Assembly (NCBI GenBank): GCA_013298075.1
Contig: JAAFJG010000018.1
Span: 1 to 64,000 of the forward strand
Source of the DNA: Cytophagales bacterium
GTDB lineage: Bacteria > Bacteroidota > Bacteroidia > Cytophagales > Microscillaceae
Reading direction: 5' to 3'
Length of the DNA stretch: 64,000 bases
The translations under genes and the position numbers were made by a program. The notes beneath the pieces were generated by a model. That model was not told the origin of the DNA. It saw nothing but the letters and a program-made list of their open reading frames with translations, and did no database searches. Shown in pieces: positions 7,833 through 17,136 of the stretch. Every line of letters starts with the position of its first letter. The stretch's first letter is position 1.

Positions 7833-8951
7833 CTATTGATGATTCAAAAAATCCCAAATAGCACGAGCCGTTTTTTCAGACGCACCAGATTCGCCCATTT
7901 TGTCTGTCAATTCTTGATAATCTTTTTTGATTTGGTTATGTTGTGGATTTTCAGGTAATAAAGGTTGTAAATAATTGGCAATATTTAAAGGAGTAGCATA
8001 AAATTGTAACAATTCGGGAGCAATCATTTTTTCACCCACCCAATTTAATAAACTTACATAGGGCAATTTTACAAGTCTATGAGCAATTTCAAAAGTAATT
8101 TTACTCATTTTATAAATCACTACTTGTGGCACGTGAAAAAGTCCTGTTTCCAAAGTTGCCGTACCCGAAGCCACAATCGAACCCTCTGCAATATGTAATA
8201 ATTGATAAGTTTGGTCAATAATTATAGGAATTGTTGGATATTTTTCGATAATTTGATAAATTTCTTTGTCCAAACTACTCACTCCCGCCACCACAAATTG
8301 ATATTGAGGAAAATATTGAGCGGTTTCGAGCATCACAGGAAGATTATATTTTACTTCTTGTTTTCTACTACCTGGTAGTAAAGCAATTATTTTTTTATCT
8401 ATTAAGTTATTTTTTTGTCTAAAATCAATATCAGATTCAAATTTTTTTAATTCATCTAACAAAGGATTTCCTACATATTTTACTTTACAATCGTATTGTT
8501 GATAAAATTTTTCTTCAAAAGGAAGTATTACCAACATCAAATCAATGATTTTTTTGATAGTAAAAACTCTTTTGGTATTCCAAGCCCAAATTTTTGGAGA
8601 AATATAAAAAACGGTTTTAATATTTGGTAGATTTTTTTTGACAAATTTAGCAATTCTAAGATTAAAACCTGCATAATCTGTCAAAATCAATACATCAGGT
8701 TGATAATTTTGAATATCTTTTTTACATTCTTTCAAAAAACGACTGATTTTTCTAATATTTTTCAACACTTCTAAAAAACCCATAAAAGCCGTTTCTTTGT
8801 AATGTTTAACTAATTCACCACCAATTTTTTGCATTTCATCACCTCCCCAAAATCTAAATGTTGCTTTCTCATCTTTTTTTTGAAGTTCACGCATTAAATT
8901 AGCGGTGTGAATATCGCCTGAACGTTCCCCTGCTATTAAATAATATTTCAT
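7833..8951 (-). CDS. lpxB: Lipid-A-disaccharide synthase
   Basis: LpxB joins UDP-2,3-diacylglucosamine and lipid X into the lipid A disaccharide at the inner face of the cytoplasmic membrane. The 372-residue length is normal for glycosyltransferase family 19. The start MKYYLIAGERSGDIH has the conserved GE.SGD motif. Further family signatures include FYISPKIWAWN near residue 118, the LLPGSRKQEV motif near 192 and SGTATLETGL near 263. It lies 14 bp downstream of the GT4 gene stop on the same strand, so the two may form one envelope operon. Confidence 0.95.
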   Translation of the reverse strand: MKYYLIAGERSGDIHTANLMRELQKKDEKATFRFWGGDEMQKIGGELVKHYKETAFMGFLEVLKNIRKISRFLKECKKDIQNYQPDVLILTDYAGFNLRIAKFVKKNLPNIKTVFYISPKIWAWNTKRVFTIKKIIDLMLVILPFEEKFYQQYDCKVKYVGNPLLDELKKFESDIDFRQKNNLIDKKIIALLPGSRKQEVKYNLPVMLETAQYFPQYQFVVAGVSSLDKEIYQIIEKYPTIPIIIDQTYQLLHIAEGSIVASGTATLETGLFHVPQVVIYKMSKITFEIAHRLVKLPYVSLLNWVGEKMIAPELLQFYATPLNIANYLQPLLPENPQHNQIKKDYQELTDKMGESGASEKTARAIWDFLNHQ

Positions 8952-8965
8952 TTTTTTGGATTATT

Positions 8966-10144
8966 TTACACGCCAAACCACCACATTCCAGCCCTGTGAA
9001 TTTTTACTTTATTTGTTTTATTGAGTTTTCTTTTTTGTAAGATTTCGTAAGATTTTATGATAGTCAAATATTTATTGATGACAATTTTTTCATCAAATTC
9101 ATTTTCAACTTTTTTTCGGCTTTTTTCGCCCATTTTTTGTAGTGTTTCATTATCTAATGTGTACATTTTTTGCATTTTATCAGCCAAATCTTCTGCATTT
9201 TTGACTTCACACAAAAAACCATTTACGCCATCATCAACCGTTTGTCTACAACCTACTACATCAGTTGTAATAATTGGTTTTGCCATCGCACACGCCTCCA
9301 AAAGCGAGCGAGGCGTACCCTCGCGATACGAAGGCAACACTACACAATCTGCTTTTTTGATAATTTCTGCTACATTATCACTTGTCCCTAAATATTCGAT
9401 AATATTTTCTTTTTGCCAATTTTCAACTTGTTCTTTACTAACGCCCAATTTTGCTTCGGTTTCGAGATTGCCTAATACTTGAAAATTTACTTGTAAACCC
9501 ATATTTTTCAAAATTTTAGCGGCATTAACATATTCTATAATTCCTTTGTCATATAATAGTCTTGCAATCATCAAAAAATTAAAAGTTTTATTTCTTTTAA
9601 AATCTTGTGCTTTAAATTTATCTAAACAAACGCCAGAACCCGGCAAAATATCAGTTGTTTTTTCTTTGATAAGATTTTTTTCTATGAATAATTGCATATC
9701 ATCTTCATTTTGAAAAAAAACTCTTTTAGGAAATTTGAAAGATAATTTATATAAAAATTTAGCAATTTTAGAAGATAAATTATTATGCAAAAAAACCGTT
9801 CCTAAACCTGAAACATTATTGACAACTAATTTTCGCAAAGGCAAGGCAGCAAAAGTACCATAAATATTGGGCTTGATAGTAAATTGTAGGATAATATCAA
9901 TGTTTGATTTTTTGTAGATTTTATATAATTGATACGCATATTGCAAATCTTTGAAAGGATTTGTGCCTTTATTTTCCATTTTGACTGCATAAAATTCACA
10001 GCCCATCTCAACAAGATTTTCAGAATATTTATCTTCAGGAGCAATAGCAACTACCTGATGTCCTTCTGCTAAAAGTGCCTTAACCAAACCGTGCCTGAAA
10101 TTAAAAATATTCCAAGAAGTATTCAATACGATAGCTATACGCAT
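8966..10144 (-). CDS. Glycosyltransferase family 4 protein
   Basis: The 392-residue protein shows an N-terminal GT4 half starting MRIAIVLNTSWNIFNFRHGL and a C-terminal donor-binding half with the E-x7-E region (EGTPRSLLEACAMAKPIITT, about residues 276-295). It resembles the PglA/WcaA-like enzymes that add sugars to polyisoprenyl-linked O-antigen or capsule intermediates. The acceptor and donor cannot be read from sequence. The last ten residues (HRAGMWWFGV) come from a patch richer in G+C than its surroundings and look like a late extension. lpxB follows 14 bp after, supporting an envelope role. Confidence 0.85.
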   Translation of the reverse strand: MRIAIVLNTSWNIFNFRHGLVKALLAEGHQVVAIAPEDKYSENLVEMGCEFYAVKMENKGTNPFKDLQYAYQLYKIYKKSNIDIILQFTIKPNIYGTFAALPLRKLVVNNVSGLGTVFLHNNLSSKIAKFLYKLSFKFPKRVFFQNEDDMQLFIEKNLIKEKTTDILPGSGVCLDKFKAQDFKRNKTFNFLMIARLLYDKGIIEYVNAAKILKNMGLQVNFQVLGNLETEAKLGVSKEQVENWQKENIIEYLGTSDNVAEIIKKADCVVLPSYREGTPRSLLEACAMAKPIITTDVVGCRQTVDDGVNGFLCEVKNAEDLADKMQKMYTLDNETLQKMGEKSRKKVENEFDEKIVINKYLTIIKSYEILQKRKLNKTNKVKIHRAGMWWFGV

Positions 10145-10443
10145 AAAATAGAATAATTAAACATAAATGATTATAAATTATAAAATGGCTGGAACAAATA
10201 TTATGTAAAATTACGAAAAATTAGCCTAAAAAGTTGTTTTTTTAGATTATTTTTTTATTATTTTTTATAAAATGATATACAAAATTTATTTTTTTGTTAT
10301 TCTTTGACATTTTTGAGATGTTTTTTTAGAGAATATTATTTTTTTAAATAAAAAAATAAAGTAATTTTTAGGAATATAACCATTTTTTTAACTACCTTTG
10401 CTCACCGATTCAAACTATTTTAAAACTTTTATCTCAAATTACC
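10145..10443. other. AT-rich intergenic region between divergent genes
   Basis: The gap separates the divergently transcribed GT4 and Ppx/GppA genes. Apart from the -7 element at 10393-10400 it is low-complexity A/T sequence. No ORF or repeat family member is seen. Confidence 0.5.
10393..10400 (+). promoter_or_regulatory. -7 promoter element of the Ppx/GppA gene
   Basis: TACCTTTG fits TAnnTTTG. It lies about 44 bp before the GTG start at 10444. No clear -33 TTTG is seen. Confidence 0.45.
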
Positions 10444-11349
10444 GTGAAATTCGGAGCGATTGACATAGGCTCAAATGGAGCAAGGCTACTTATATGTAGC
10501 GTATTGAAAGAAAATATTGACCAAGTAAAGTTTAAAGATGTAGAATATACACGCTTTCCTTTGCGATTAGGGACTGACGTATTTACCGAGCAAAAAATTG
10601 GAAAGAAAAAAACAGAGCAATTATTAAAGCTTATCAAGGCTTTCAAATTACTTTTAGAACTACACGAAGTAGAAGATTTTATGGTCGTGGCAACTTCTGC
10701 TTTTAGAGAAGCAAAAAATGGAAAAGAAGTTATCCAAAAAGTAAAAATAGAAACAGGCATAGAAATAGAAATTATTGAAGGAAGTCGGGAGGCTGAAATT
10801 TTAGACGCAGTCATTACCAAACAAATTACTTCTTTTCAAAATTATCTTCATATAGATGTAGGCGGCGGAAGTACCGAACTCAATCTTTATTTTGGTACGC
10901 AAAAAGTAGCCTCAAAATCTTTTCCTATGGGTTCGATACGCAACGTAGGCTCACGCGAAAATATTGAAATTCTAAAAAATATTCGTATTTGGATTGAAGA
11001 AAATAAAAAGAAAATCCATACACAATTACCTATTACAACCATTGGCACAGGCGGAAATATCAATAAAATTGCGAGTTTATTGCGTTCAAAAAACCAACTC
11101 ATACAACTTTCTCAAATACGTGAAATTCTTTTCGAACTCAATAAAATGAGTTTTTATCATAAAGTCAATACGTTGCAACTTAATCCTGATAGAGCAGACA
11201 CAATATGCCCTGCGGCTTATATTTATTTATCTGTCATGGAATGGGTGGGAGCAACCGAAATGGAAGTTCCTGAATTAGGAATGACCGATGGAATGATGGA
11301 ACTGATGTGGAGAAAATATCAATTAAAACCTTTGAAAAAAAAAAGTTAA
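10444..11349 (+). CDS. Ppx/GppA family phosphatase
   Basis: The protein belongs to the exopolyphosphatase / pppGpp phosphohydrolase family, which hydrolyses polyphosphate or (p)ppGpp using an actin-like ATPase fold. The 301-residue length matches the short form of this family, lacking the C-terminal HD domain. The N terminus shows the phosphate-1 motif AIDIGSNGARLL, the phosphate-2 motif DVGGGSTEL lies near residue 139, and GTGGNINKIA lies near 201. The start is a GTG at 10444, since no ATG occurs before the conserved DIGSN motif. It stands alone, with divergent and distant neighbours. Polyphosphatase and GppA activities cannot be told apart from sequence. Confidence 0.88.
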   Translation: MKFGAIDIGSNGARLLICSVLKENIDQVKFKDVEYTRFPLRLGTDVFTEQKIGKKKTEQLLKLIKAFKLLLELHEVEDFMVVATSAFREAKNGKEVIQKVKIETGIEIEIIEGSREAEILDAVITKQITSFQNYLHIDVGGGSTELNLYFGTQKVASKSFPMGSIRNVGSRENIEILKNIRIWIEENKKKIHTQLPITTIGTGGNINKIASLLRSKNQLIQLSQIREILFELNKMSFYHKVNTLQLNPDRADTICPAAYIYLSVMEWVGATEMEVPELGMTDGMMELMWRKYQLKPLKKKS

Positions 11350-11645
11350 AAAAAAGTAGATTTTTTAAAACATAATAACTAAAAAATTAGTTATTATAAA
11401 AAAGAGGTAAAAAATCAAAAAATAGATATTTTTTAGTAGTAAAAATAAAAAAACATAAAAAAAAACAATTTTTTTATAAAAAAATACAAAAAATCTTTGG
11501 AAAGATAACGAATGATATATATTTTTGTGCAAAGAAATAAAAAGACGTTTTTTACTTTCAAAAAAATACTTTCTTTTATTAAAAAAAAATTAAATTCAAA
11601 ATTATTTTCCGTCCAAAAACAACAACGTTTATTTATTAAAAAGTT
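11350..11645. other. Intergenic region with a hairpin and the exb operon leader
   Basis: ATAATAACTAA (11372-11382) pairs with TTAGTTATTAT (11387-11397) just after the Ppx/GppA gene, but no T-run follows, so termination is uncertain. The rest is A/T-rich and holds the exb promoter and about 110 nt of untranslated leader. Confidence 0.45.
11496..11527 (+). promoter_or_regulatory. Promoter of the ExbB-ExbD operon
   Basis: TTTG (11496-11499) and TATTTTTG (11520-11527) are separated by 20 bp, a good Bacteroidetes -33/-7 pair. The leader before the ATG at 11646 would be about 110 nt. Confidence 0.65.
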
Positions 11646-12464
11646 ATGAAAAAAACAATTGCTCAACTTTTATTGGCATTCTTTATTCTTATGAATGCAA
11701 CCTTTGTAATGGCACAAGACAAACCTAAACCAGAGGACAAACCTAAAGAAGCACAAGAGGACAAACCACAAGAAAAACCTGCAAAAGAGGAAACCGCTCC
11801 TCCAACAGAAGAAACTAAAAAAGTGGCAAATGCTACTTTTCACCAAGTAATTAAACAAAAATTTATTGAAGGTGACTGGATTTATATGACTCCCGTTATT
11901 ATTTGTTTGATTATTGGTTTGGCGATTGCTTTAGAAAGAGTAATTACTTTGAATTTGGCAAGCACAAACACTAAAAAATTCGAACAAAAAATCGAAAAAG
12001 CGTTAAAAACAGGTGGTATTGATGCAGCAAAACAAATTGCTATCAACACACGTGGTCCAGTAGCATCAATTTATGCACAAGGTTTGATTAGAAATTCAGA
12101 AGGACTTGATATGGTTGAAAAATCGGTCGTTTCTTATGGTTCGGTTGAAATGGGACGTTTAGAACAAGGTCTTGTTTGGATTTCATTGTTTATTGCGTTA
12201 GCACCCATGTTAGGTTTCTTAGGAACTGTTGTGGGTATGATTCAAGCGTTTGATATGATTCAGGCGGCAGGTGATATTTCTCCTACAATCGTTGCGGGTG
12301 GTATTAAAGTAGCCCTTTTGACAACTGTTGCAGGTTTGATTGTGGCTATTATCTTACAAATTTTATATAACTATATCACAAGTAAAGTGTCTTCGATTGT
12401 ATCTCAAATGGAAGATTCATCGATTACTTTGATTGATATGTTGGTTGTTTATAACCGTAAATAA
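11646..12464 (+). CDS. MotA/TolQ/ExbB proton channel family protein
   Basis: This inner-membrane channel protein, together with ExbD, converts proton flow into force, normally for TonB-dependent uptake. The 272-residue protein has a signal-like N terminus, a Lys/Pro/Glu-rich periplasmic stretch at residues about 25-60 (repeated KPE/EDKP units), then three membrane segments (about 79-100, 178-203 and 220-245). The conserved ...LGFLGTVVGMIQAF and VAGGIKVALLTTVAGL regions of the channel family are present. It begins a four-gene operon (gaps of 36, 21 and 1 nt) with a small membrane protein and two ExbD proteins. No tonB gene is in the operon. Confidence 0.9.
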   Translation: MKKTIAQLLLAFFILMNATFVMAQDKPKPEDKPKEAQEDKPQEKPAKEETAPPTEETKKVANATFHQVIKQKFIEGDWIYMTPVIICLIIGLAIALERVITLNLASTNTKKFEQKIEKALKTGGIDAAKQIAINTRGPVASIYAQGLIRNSEGLDMVEKSVVSYGSVEMGRLEQGLVWISLFIALAPMLGFLGTVVGMIQAFDMIQAAGDISPTIVAGGIKVALLTTVAGLIVAIILQILYNYITSKVSSIVSQMEDSSITLIDMLVVYNRK

Positions 12465-12500
12465 TACTTTATCCTTTAAAAAAAATATTTTAATATTACA

Positions 12501-13016
12501 ATGGACAAAAAAATAAGTAAAATATTAACTCCAGTTTTATTGGGTTTAGCATTTTTTGTAAGTTTATTAGGCGTATTTATGGGAGGATTAATGACTAAAA
12601 ATTATATTCCCAAAGATGGCGTGCCACCTGAACCTGCTCGTTCACAAGGTGTTGATTTTTCGACAGATTTATTTTTGAATTTTAGTTATATATTTATTAT
12701 TGTAGTGATTATTGCAGTGATTGCAGGCTCAATTTTAAGTATGATTGATGATTTGAAAGGTTCGATGATGTCTATTATTTCTTTAGGTGGTTTAATTGTT
12801 GTTTTTGGACTTTTATATCTTGCTTTTGCGAGTACTGATGTATTAGGACATGGAAATTTGCTTCCCGATGGAAAAAAAATAGATATGTATAGAGATTTCA
12901 AAATCACGATGGGACAAGTAAGATTTGTAGACACAACTTTGTTATTGTCTTATTTTCTTGGAATAGCAGCCTTTTTAGGTGTGATTTTGGGAGAGTTGAG
13001 AGGGGCTTTGAAATAA
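12501..13016 (+). CDS. Small integral membrane protein in the Exb operon
   Basis: The 171-residue protein has four predicted membrane segments, at about 10-33, 58-83, 88-110 and 145-167. Short loops include a GVPPEPARSQGVDF stretch after the first segment. I do not know a named family. Its place between exbB-like and exbD-like genes with short spacing suggests that it is an accessory subunit of this energy-transducing complex. That is an inference from position only. Confidence 0.7.
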   Translation: MDKKISKILTPVLLGLAFFVSLLGVFMGGLMTKNYIPKDGVPPEPARSQGVDFSTDLFLNFSYIFIIVVIIAVIAGSILSMIDDLKGSMMSIISLGGLIVVFGLLYLAFASTDVLGHGNLLPDGKKIDMYRDFKITMGQVRFVDTTLLLSYFLGIAAFLGVILGELRGALK

Positions 13017-13037
13017 AACTTTTAAACTTCAAATAAT

Positions 13038-13757
13038 ATGAAGAAAAGAAAATCGGAAGGCTCGCAAGAAATCAATGCGAGTTCTATGGCTGATATAGCA
13101 TTTTTATTGTTGATATTCTTTTTGGTAACAACTACTATTGCTTCGGATAAAGGTTTGACTATTATCCTACCTCCAAAAAAGACTGATATAACAGTAATTG
13201 AACAAAACGAAAGAAATGTTTATGTCGTATTGGTTAATTCAAAAAATCAACTTTTAGTAGAAGGTGAGCCAATGGCTTTGCCTGATTTGCGTGCAGGAGT
13301 AAAGAAATTTATTTTGAATAATGGAGAAGACAAAAAATCTTCGGATTCTCCAAAAGACGCAGCAGTTTCTTTCAAAACGGATAGAGCCACAAAACACGCT
13401 ACTTATATAAGAGTGTATGATGAAATCATCGCAGCTTACAACGAAATACGTGCTGAAAAGTTAGGTATTTCTGTGAAAGACTATATAACTTTTGATAAAG
13501 AAAAAGCAAAAAAAGAACCTGCTTTGATTCAAAAAGCAGAATTATTTGCTCAAAAATCGAATTATGTAGATCAAGATGTAGTTGATAATTACCTAAGTTA
13601 TGATAAAGATTCGAGAGATAAACGTAAACAAAGAATGTTAGACGCTTTTACAGCAGCTCGTACTTCTTCAAAACTTTTATTTGTAGAAAAATTTTATGAC
13701 GTTCAAAAAGAATATCCTAAACGTATCTCAAAAGCAGAACCAACAAAAGTAGAATAA
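13038..13757 (+). CDS. ExbD/TolR family biopolymer transport protein (long form)
   Basis: A single membrane anchor near the N terminus carries the ExbD proton-site Asp (SSMADIAFLLLIFFLVTTTIA, residues about 14-34, Asp at about 18). A periplasmic domain follows. At 239 residues it is longer than usual for ExbD (about 135-160), with an insert of charged sequence at about 100-200. The preceding gene ends 21 bp upstream, and the next ExbD begins one base after its stop. It probably pairs with the second ExbD in a heteromeric complex. Confidence 0.88.
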   Translation: MKKRKSEGSQEINASSMADIAFLLLIFFLVTTTIASDKGLTIILPPKKTDITVIEQNERNVYVVLVNSKNQLLVEGEPMALPDLRAGVKKFILNNGEDKKSSDSPKDAAVSFKTDRATKHATYIRVYDEIIAAYNEIRAEKLGISVKDYITFDKEKAKKEPALIQKAELFAQKSNYVDQDVVDNYLSYDKDSRDKRKQRMLDAFTAARTSSKLLFVEKFYDVQKEYPKRISKAEPTKVE

Positions 13758-13758
13758 T

Positions 13759-14217
13759 ATGGCACAATTTAGGAAACAAAACAAAACACTCCCTGCTATT
13801 TCTACGGCTTCGTTGCCTGATATAGTATTTATGTTGTTATTCTTTTTCATGGTAACAACTGTATTGCGTGAAACTGACGTAAAAGTAACGTACTCAGCGC
13901 CCGGGGCTACTCAATTAGAACAAATTGAGAAAAAATCGGTAGTAAGTCATTTGTATGTGGGTTTTCCAAAAGATTCAAAATTAGGAAAAGAAGCACGCAT
14001 ACAAGCCAATGACGTACTTTTGAATGCTCCCAGCGAAATAAAACAATGGGTTGCAAACGAAAAAAGTAAAGTACCTATAAAAGATAGAAGTGAACATACT
14101 ATTTCTTTGAAAGTAGATAGAGATGCCAAAGTAGGTATCGTTACTGATATTGAAACAGAATTAAGAGAAATTGATTCAAGACGTGTGATTTATAATGCAA
14201 ATCGTGCAGGAAAATAA
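13759..14217 (+). CDS. ExbD/TolR family biopolymer transport protein (short form)
   Basis: The 152-residue protein has the anchor TASLPDIVFMLLFFFMVTTVL at residues about 16-36 with the conserved Asp, followed by a periplasmic domain. Length is typical for the family. It is the last gene of the Exb operon and ends at a strong hairpin shared with the convergent aconitase gene. Confidence 0.9.
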   Translation: MAQFRKQNKTLPAISTASLPDIVFMLLFFFMVTTVLRETDVKVTYSAPGATQLEQIEKKSVVSHLYVGFPKDSKLGKEARIQANDVLLNAPSEIKQWVANEKSKVPIKDRSEHTISLKVDRDAKVGIVTDIETELREIDSRRVIYNANRAGK

Positions 14218-14240
14218 TCAAAATTTCTTATAAAAATAAA

Positions 14241-14275
14241 AAAAACAAATCTGAAAATTTTCAGATTTGTTTTTT
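14241..14275. terminator. Bidirectional terminator between the exb operon and the aconitase gene
   Basis: AAAAACAAATCTGAAAA pairs with TTTTCAGATTTGTTTTT with essentially no loop, and runs of A and T flank it on both sides. It can end transcription from both convergent units. Confidence 0.85.
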
Positions 14276-14296
14276 GTTTTAAAAAATATCTAACAA

Positions 14297-16558
14297 CTAT
14301 TTTCCACCAATCAAATTTAAAGCCGAACCTGCTTTAAACCAACCAATTTGTTGTGTATTATACGTATGATTTACTTTTACTTCATCTTTTGAGCCGTCTT
14401 TATGTGTGAAAACCACAGTCAAACCAACGCCTTCTGTAAAAGTTGTCAAACCTAAAATATCAACGCTATCATCTTCTTGAATTTTGTCATAATCTGAAGG
14501 ATTAGCAAAAGTCAAGCCTAACATACCCTGTTTTTTTAAGTTTGTTTCGTGAATACGGGCAAAAGATTTTACTAAAATTGCTCTCACACCCAAAAAACGT
14601 GGCTCCATTGCTGCGTGTTCTCTTGATGAACCTTCGCCATAATTTTCATCTCCTACCACAATACTTCCGATGCCTTTTGATTTATACACACGTTGCACTG
14701 CAGGAACTTCGCCATAACTTCCATCTAATTGATTTTTAACCGAATTAGTTTTATTGTCATTGAACGAATTAACTGCACCAATCAACATATTGTTAGAAAT
14801 ATTATCTAAATGTCCACGATATTTTAACCAAGGTCCCGCCATCGAAATATGGTCGGTTGTACATTTTCCTTTTGCTTTAATCAGTAATTTTAAGCCTTTG
14901 ATGTCTGTGCCTTCCCACGCTTTGAACGCTTCTAATAATTGCAAACGGTCAGAAGTGGTACTTACTTTTACTTGTACTTGTGAGCCATCAGCAGCAGGTG
15001 CTTGATAACCTCTATCGCCGACTGCATAGCCTTTTGGTGGCTCCATTAAGCCTTTTGGCTCATCTAATTTTACTTGTTCTCCTTTTTCGTTAGTCAAAGT
15101 ATCAGTCATTGGATTGAAAGTCAAATCTCCCGCAATCGCAAACGCAGTTACAATTTCAGGCGAAGCCACAAAAGCGTGTGTTCCTGCATAACTATCATTT
15201 CTTTTTGCAAAATTACGATTGAAAGAAGTAATAATAGAATTAGCACGATTGACATCATCAATATGTCTTGACCATTGTCCGATACAAGGGCCACAAGCAT
15301 TTGCCAAAACCACTCCGCCCATTTTAGCAAAAATATCTAAAATCCCATCTCTTTCTGCCGTAAAACGAACAGTTTCGGAGCCGGGCGTAATCGTAAATTC
15401 TGCTTTTGCTTTCAAATTTTTATCAATCGCTTGTTGTGCCAATGAAGAAGCACGCGTTAAATCTTCGTAAGATGAATTAGTACAAGAACCAATCAAACCT
15501 ACTTCTAATTTTGCAGGATAATTATTATCTTTTACCGCTTGTGCAAATTTTGAAAGAGGCCAAGCCAAATCTGGCGTAAAAGGTCCGTTTACATAAGGCT
15601 CTAATTCTGACAAGTTCAATTCGATTACTTGGTCATAATATTTAGAAGGATTAGCCATTACTTCTTCATCAGGACGAAGATTTGCTTTGTATTGATTTGC
15701 CAATTCTGCTACTTCTTTTCTTTCGGTTGATGCCAAATAATCGTACATATTTTGGTCATATCCAAACAAAGAAGTCGTTGCACCAATTTCAGCACCCATA
15801 TTACAAATTGTTCCTTTGCCTGTTGCCGAGAGAGAATCTGCTCCTTCTCCAAAATATTCTACGATACAACCTGTACCACCTTTTACGGTTAATTTACCTG
15901 CTACCCATAAAATTACGTCTTTGGCAGAAGTCCAGCCTGATAATTTTCCTGTCAATTTTATACCGATTAGTTTAGGAAATTTTAATTCCCAAGCCATTCC
16001 CGCCATTACATCAACCGCATCTGCTCCACCAACTCCAATCGCAATCATACCTAAACCACCTGCATTAGGCGTGTGTGAGTCTGTGCCAATCATCATTCCA
16101 CCCGGAAAAGCATAATTTTCTAATACAACTTGGTGAATAATTCCTGCCCCCGGTTTCCAAAATCCGATGCCATATTTATCAGATACAGAAGCCAAAAAGT
16201 CATAAACTTCTTTGTTGCCAACGTTGGCGGTTTCTAAATCTTGTTTTGCACCAATTTTTGCTTGAATTAAATGGTCGCAATGCACCGTACTCGGCACAGC
16301 CACTTTTGGTTTTCCTGCTGACATAAATTGTAATAATGCCATTTGAGCGGTTGCATCTTGCATAGCGACTCTATCTGGGGCAAAATCTACATAATCTACG
16401 CCACGTTTGTAGGCGTGTGCGGGAGTTCCTTCGTACAAATGTGAGTACAAAATCTTTTCGGCTAAGGTCAATGCACGACCTTCCAATTTTTTAGCAGCCT
16501 CAATGCGTTCGCTCATGCGTGCATAGACTTGCTTTATCATTTCGATATCAAATGCCAT
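14297..16558 (-). CDS. acn: Aconitate hydratase (mitochondrial type)
   Basis: The enzyme interconverts citrate and isocitrate in the TCA cycle using a [4Fe-4S] cluster. The 753-residue length fits the mitochondrial-type aconitase typical of Bacteroidetes rather than the longer AcnA or AcnB. The cluster ligands are visible as Cys359 in [11 protein letters not shown] and Cys422/Cys425 in [10 protein letters not shown]. The swivel domain carries the [17 protein letters not shown] motif near residues 641-657. It has its own promoter and no operon partner, facing the exb operon. All key motifs are intact. Confidence 0.95.
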   Translation of the reverse strand: MAFDIEMIKQVYARMSERIEAAKKLEGRALTLAEKILYSHLYEGTPAHAYKRGVDYVDFAPDRVAMQDATAQMALLQFMSAGKPKVAVPSTVHCDHLIQAKIGAKQDLETANVGNKEVYDFLASVSDKYGIGFWKPGAGIIHQVVLENYAFPGGMMIGTDSHTPNAGGLGMIAIGVGGADAVDVMAGMAWELKFPKLIGIKLTGKLSGWTSAKDVILWVAGKLTVKGGTGCIVEYFGEGADSLSATGKGTICNMGAEIGATTSLFGYDQNMYDYLASTERKEVAELANQYKANLRPDEEVMANPSKYYDQVIELNLSELEPYVNGPFTPDLAWPLSKFAQAVKDNNYPAKLEVGLIGSCTNSSYEDLTRASSLAQQAIDKNLKAKAEFTITPGSETVRFTAERDGILDIFAKMGGVVLANACGPCIGQWSRHIDDVNRANSIITSFNRNFAKRNDSYAGTHAFVASPEIVTAFAIAGDLTFNPMTDTLTNEKGEQVKLDEPKGLMEPPKGYAVGDRGYQAPAADGSQVQVKVSTTSDRLQLLEAFKAWEGTDIKGLKLLIKAKGKCTTDHISMAGPWLKYRGHLDNISNNMLIGAVNSFNDNKTNSVKNQLDGSYGEVPAVQRVYKSKGIGSIVVGDENYGEGSSREHAAMEPRFLGVRAILVKSFARIHETNLKKQGMLGLTFANPSDYDKIQEDDSVDILGLTTFTEGVGLTVVFTHKDGSKDEVKVNHTYNTQQIGWFKAGSALNLIGGK

Positions 16559-16666
16559 AATGAAATAGGAATATATATTTTAATTTTATTGATAAGTAAA
16601 AACGAACTAAATTTTATCACTGATTTTTTAATAAAACGATTTTTTTTCAGTCTATTTATCTATACG

Positions 16667-16697
16667 CAAAAATAATAAATATAATTAGAAAAACAAA
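16667..16697 (-). promoter_or_regulatory. Promoter of the aconitase gene
   Basis: On the minus strand TATTTTTG (16667-16674) has a TTTG (16694-16697) 19 bp upstream. Transcription would start about 100 bp before the ATG at 16558. Confidence 0.6.
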
Positions 16698-16872
16698 AAT
16701 GTAAGCAAAAAATACGCTTTTTATCTTTATTTATTTTGATTTTAAATAAAGAAAAGGCATTTTTATACGGAACATTATCATTCTTCGAATGGTAAAGTCG
16801 GGAAACTTCGTTTTTTGATTGTCTGACAATTTTTGTGGAAGACCTACAATTAGAAATTTTTGTTTTTTACTC

Positions 16873-16896
16873 CTTGGTCTGTGTGACACAGACCTA
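16873..16896. repeat. Hairpin of the GGTCTGTG family (copy 2)
   Basis: CTTGGTCTGTG-TGA-CACAGACC: the eight inner base pairs are kept, while the outer arms have diverged. The loop is TGA instead of TGC. Confidence 0.55.
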
Positions 16897-17051
16897 AAAG
16901 AAGAGGCAAGTCAAAAAATACATTTTTATTTTCTGCAAAACTTCTTATTAAATTTCAAAAATTTACGATTAAAATCAGCCATAAAAGGTTAAAAAATGAT
17001 GGCAAAAAAAACATTATTCTGAAACAAACAAACATATTTTTGGCACAATAT

Positions 17052-17082
17052 TTTGATATATATAGTTTTTGGCTTAATTTTG
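17052..17082 (+). promoter_or_regulatory. Promoter of the amidase gene
   Basis: TTTG (17052-17055) and TAATTTTG (17075-17082) are 19 bp apart, a consensus Bacteroidetes promoter about 55 bp before the ATG. Confidence 0.65.
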
Positions 17083-17136
17083 TAAAAAAATGCTACATTT
17101 TCTAAGGTTTCATTCATCAAATAAAAAACAATAACA

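Larger units (their letters stand above)
16559..17136. other. Intergenic region between divergent acn and amidase genes
   Basis: The 578-bp gap holds the acn promoter, a hairpin of the GGTCTGTG family at 16873-16896 and the amidase promoter. A TCTGACAATTTTT string near 16823-16836 occurs again near 24335. No coding potential is evident. Confidence 0.5.

Noticed and set aside
9057-9482. 141-codon plus-strand ORF inside the GT4 gene
   Set aside because: It is fully antisense to a well-supported glycosyltransferase and has no recognisable motif.
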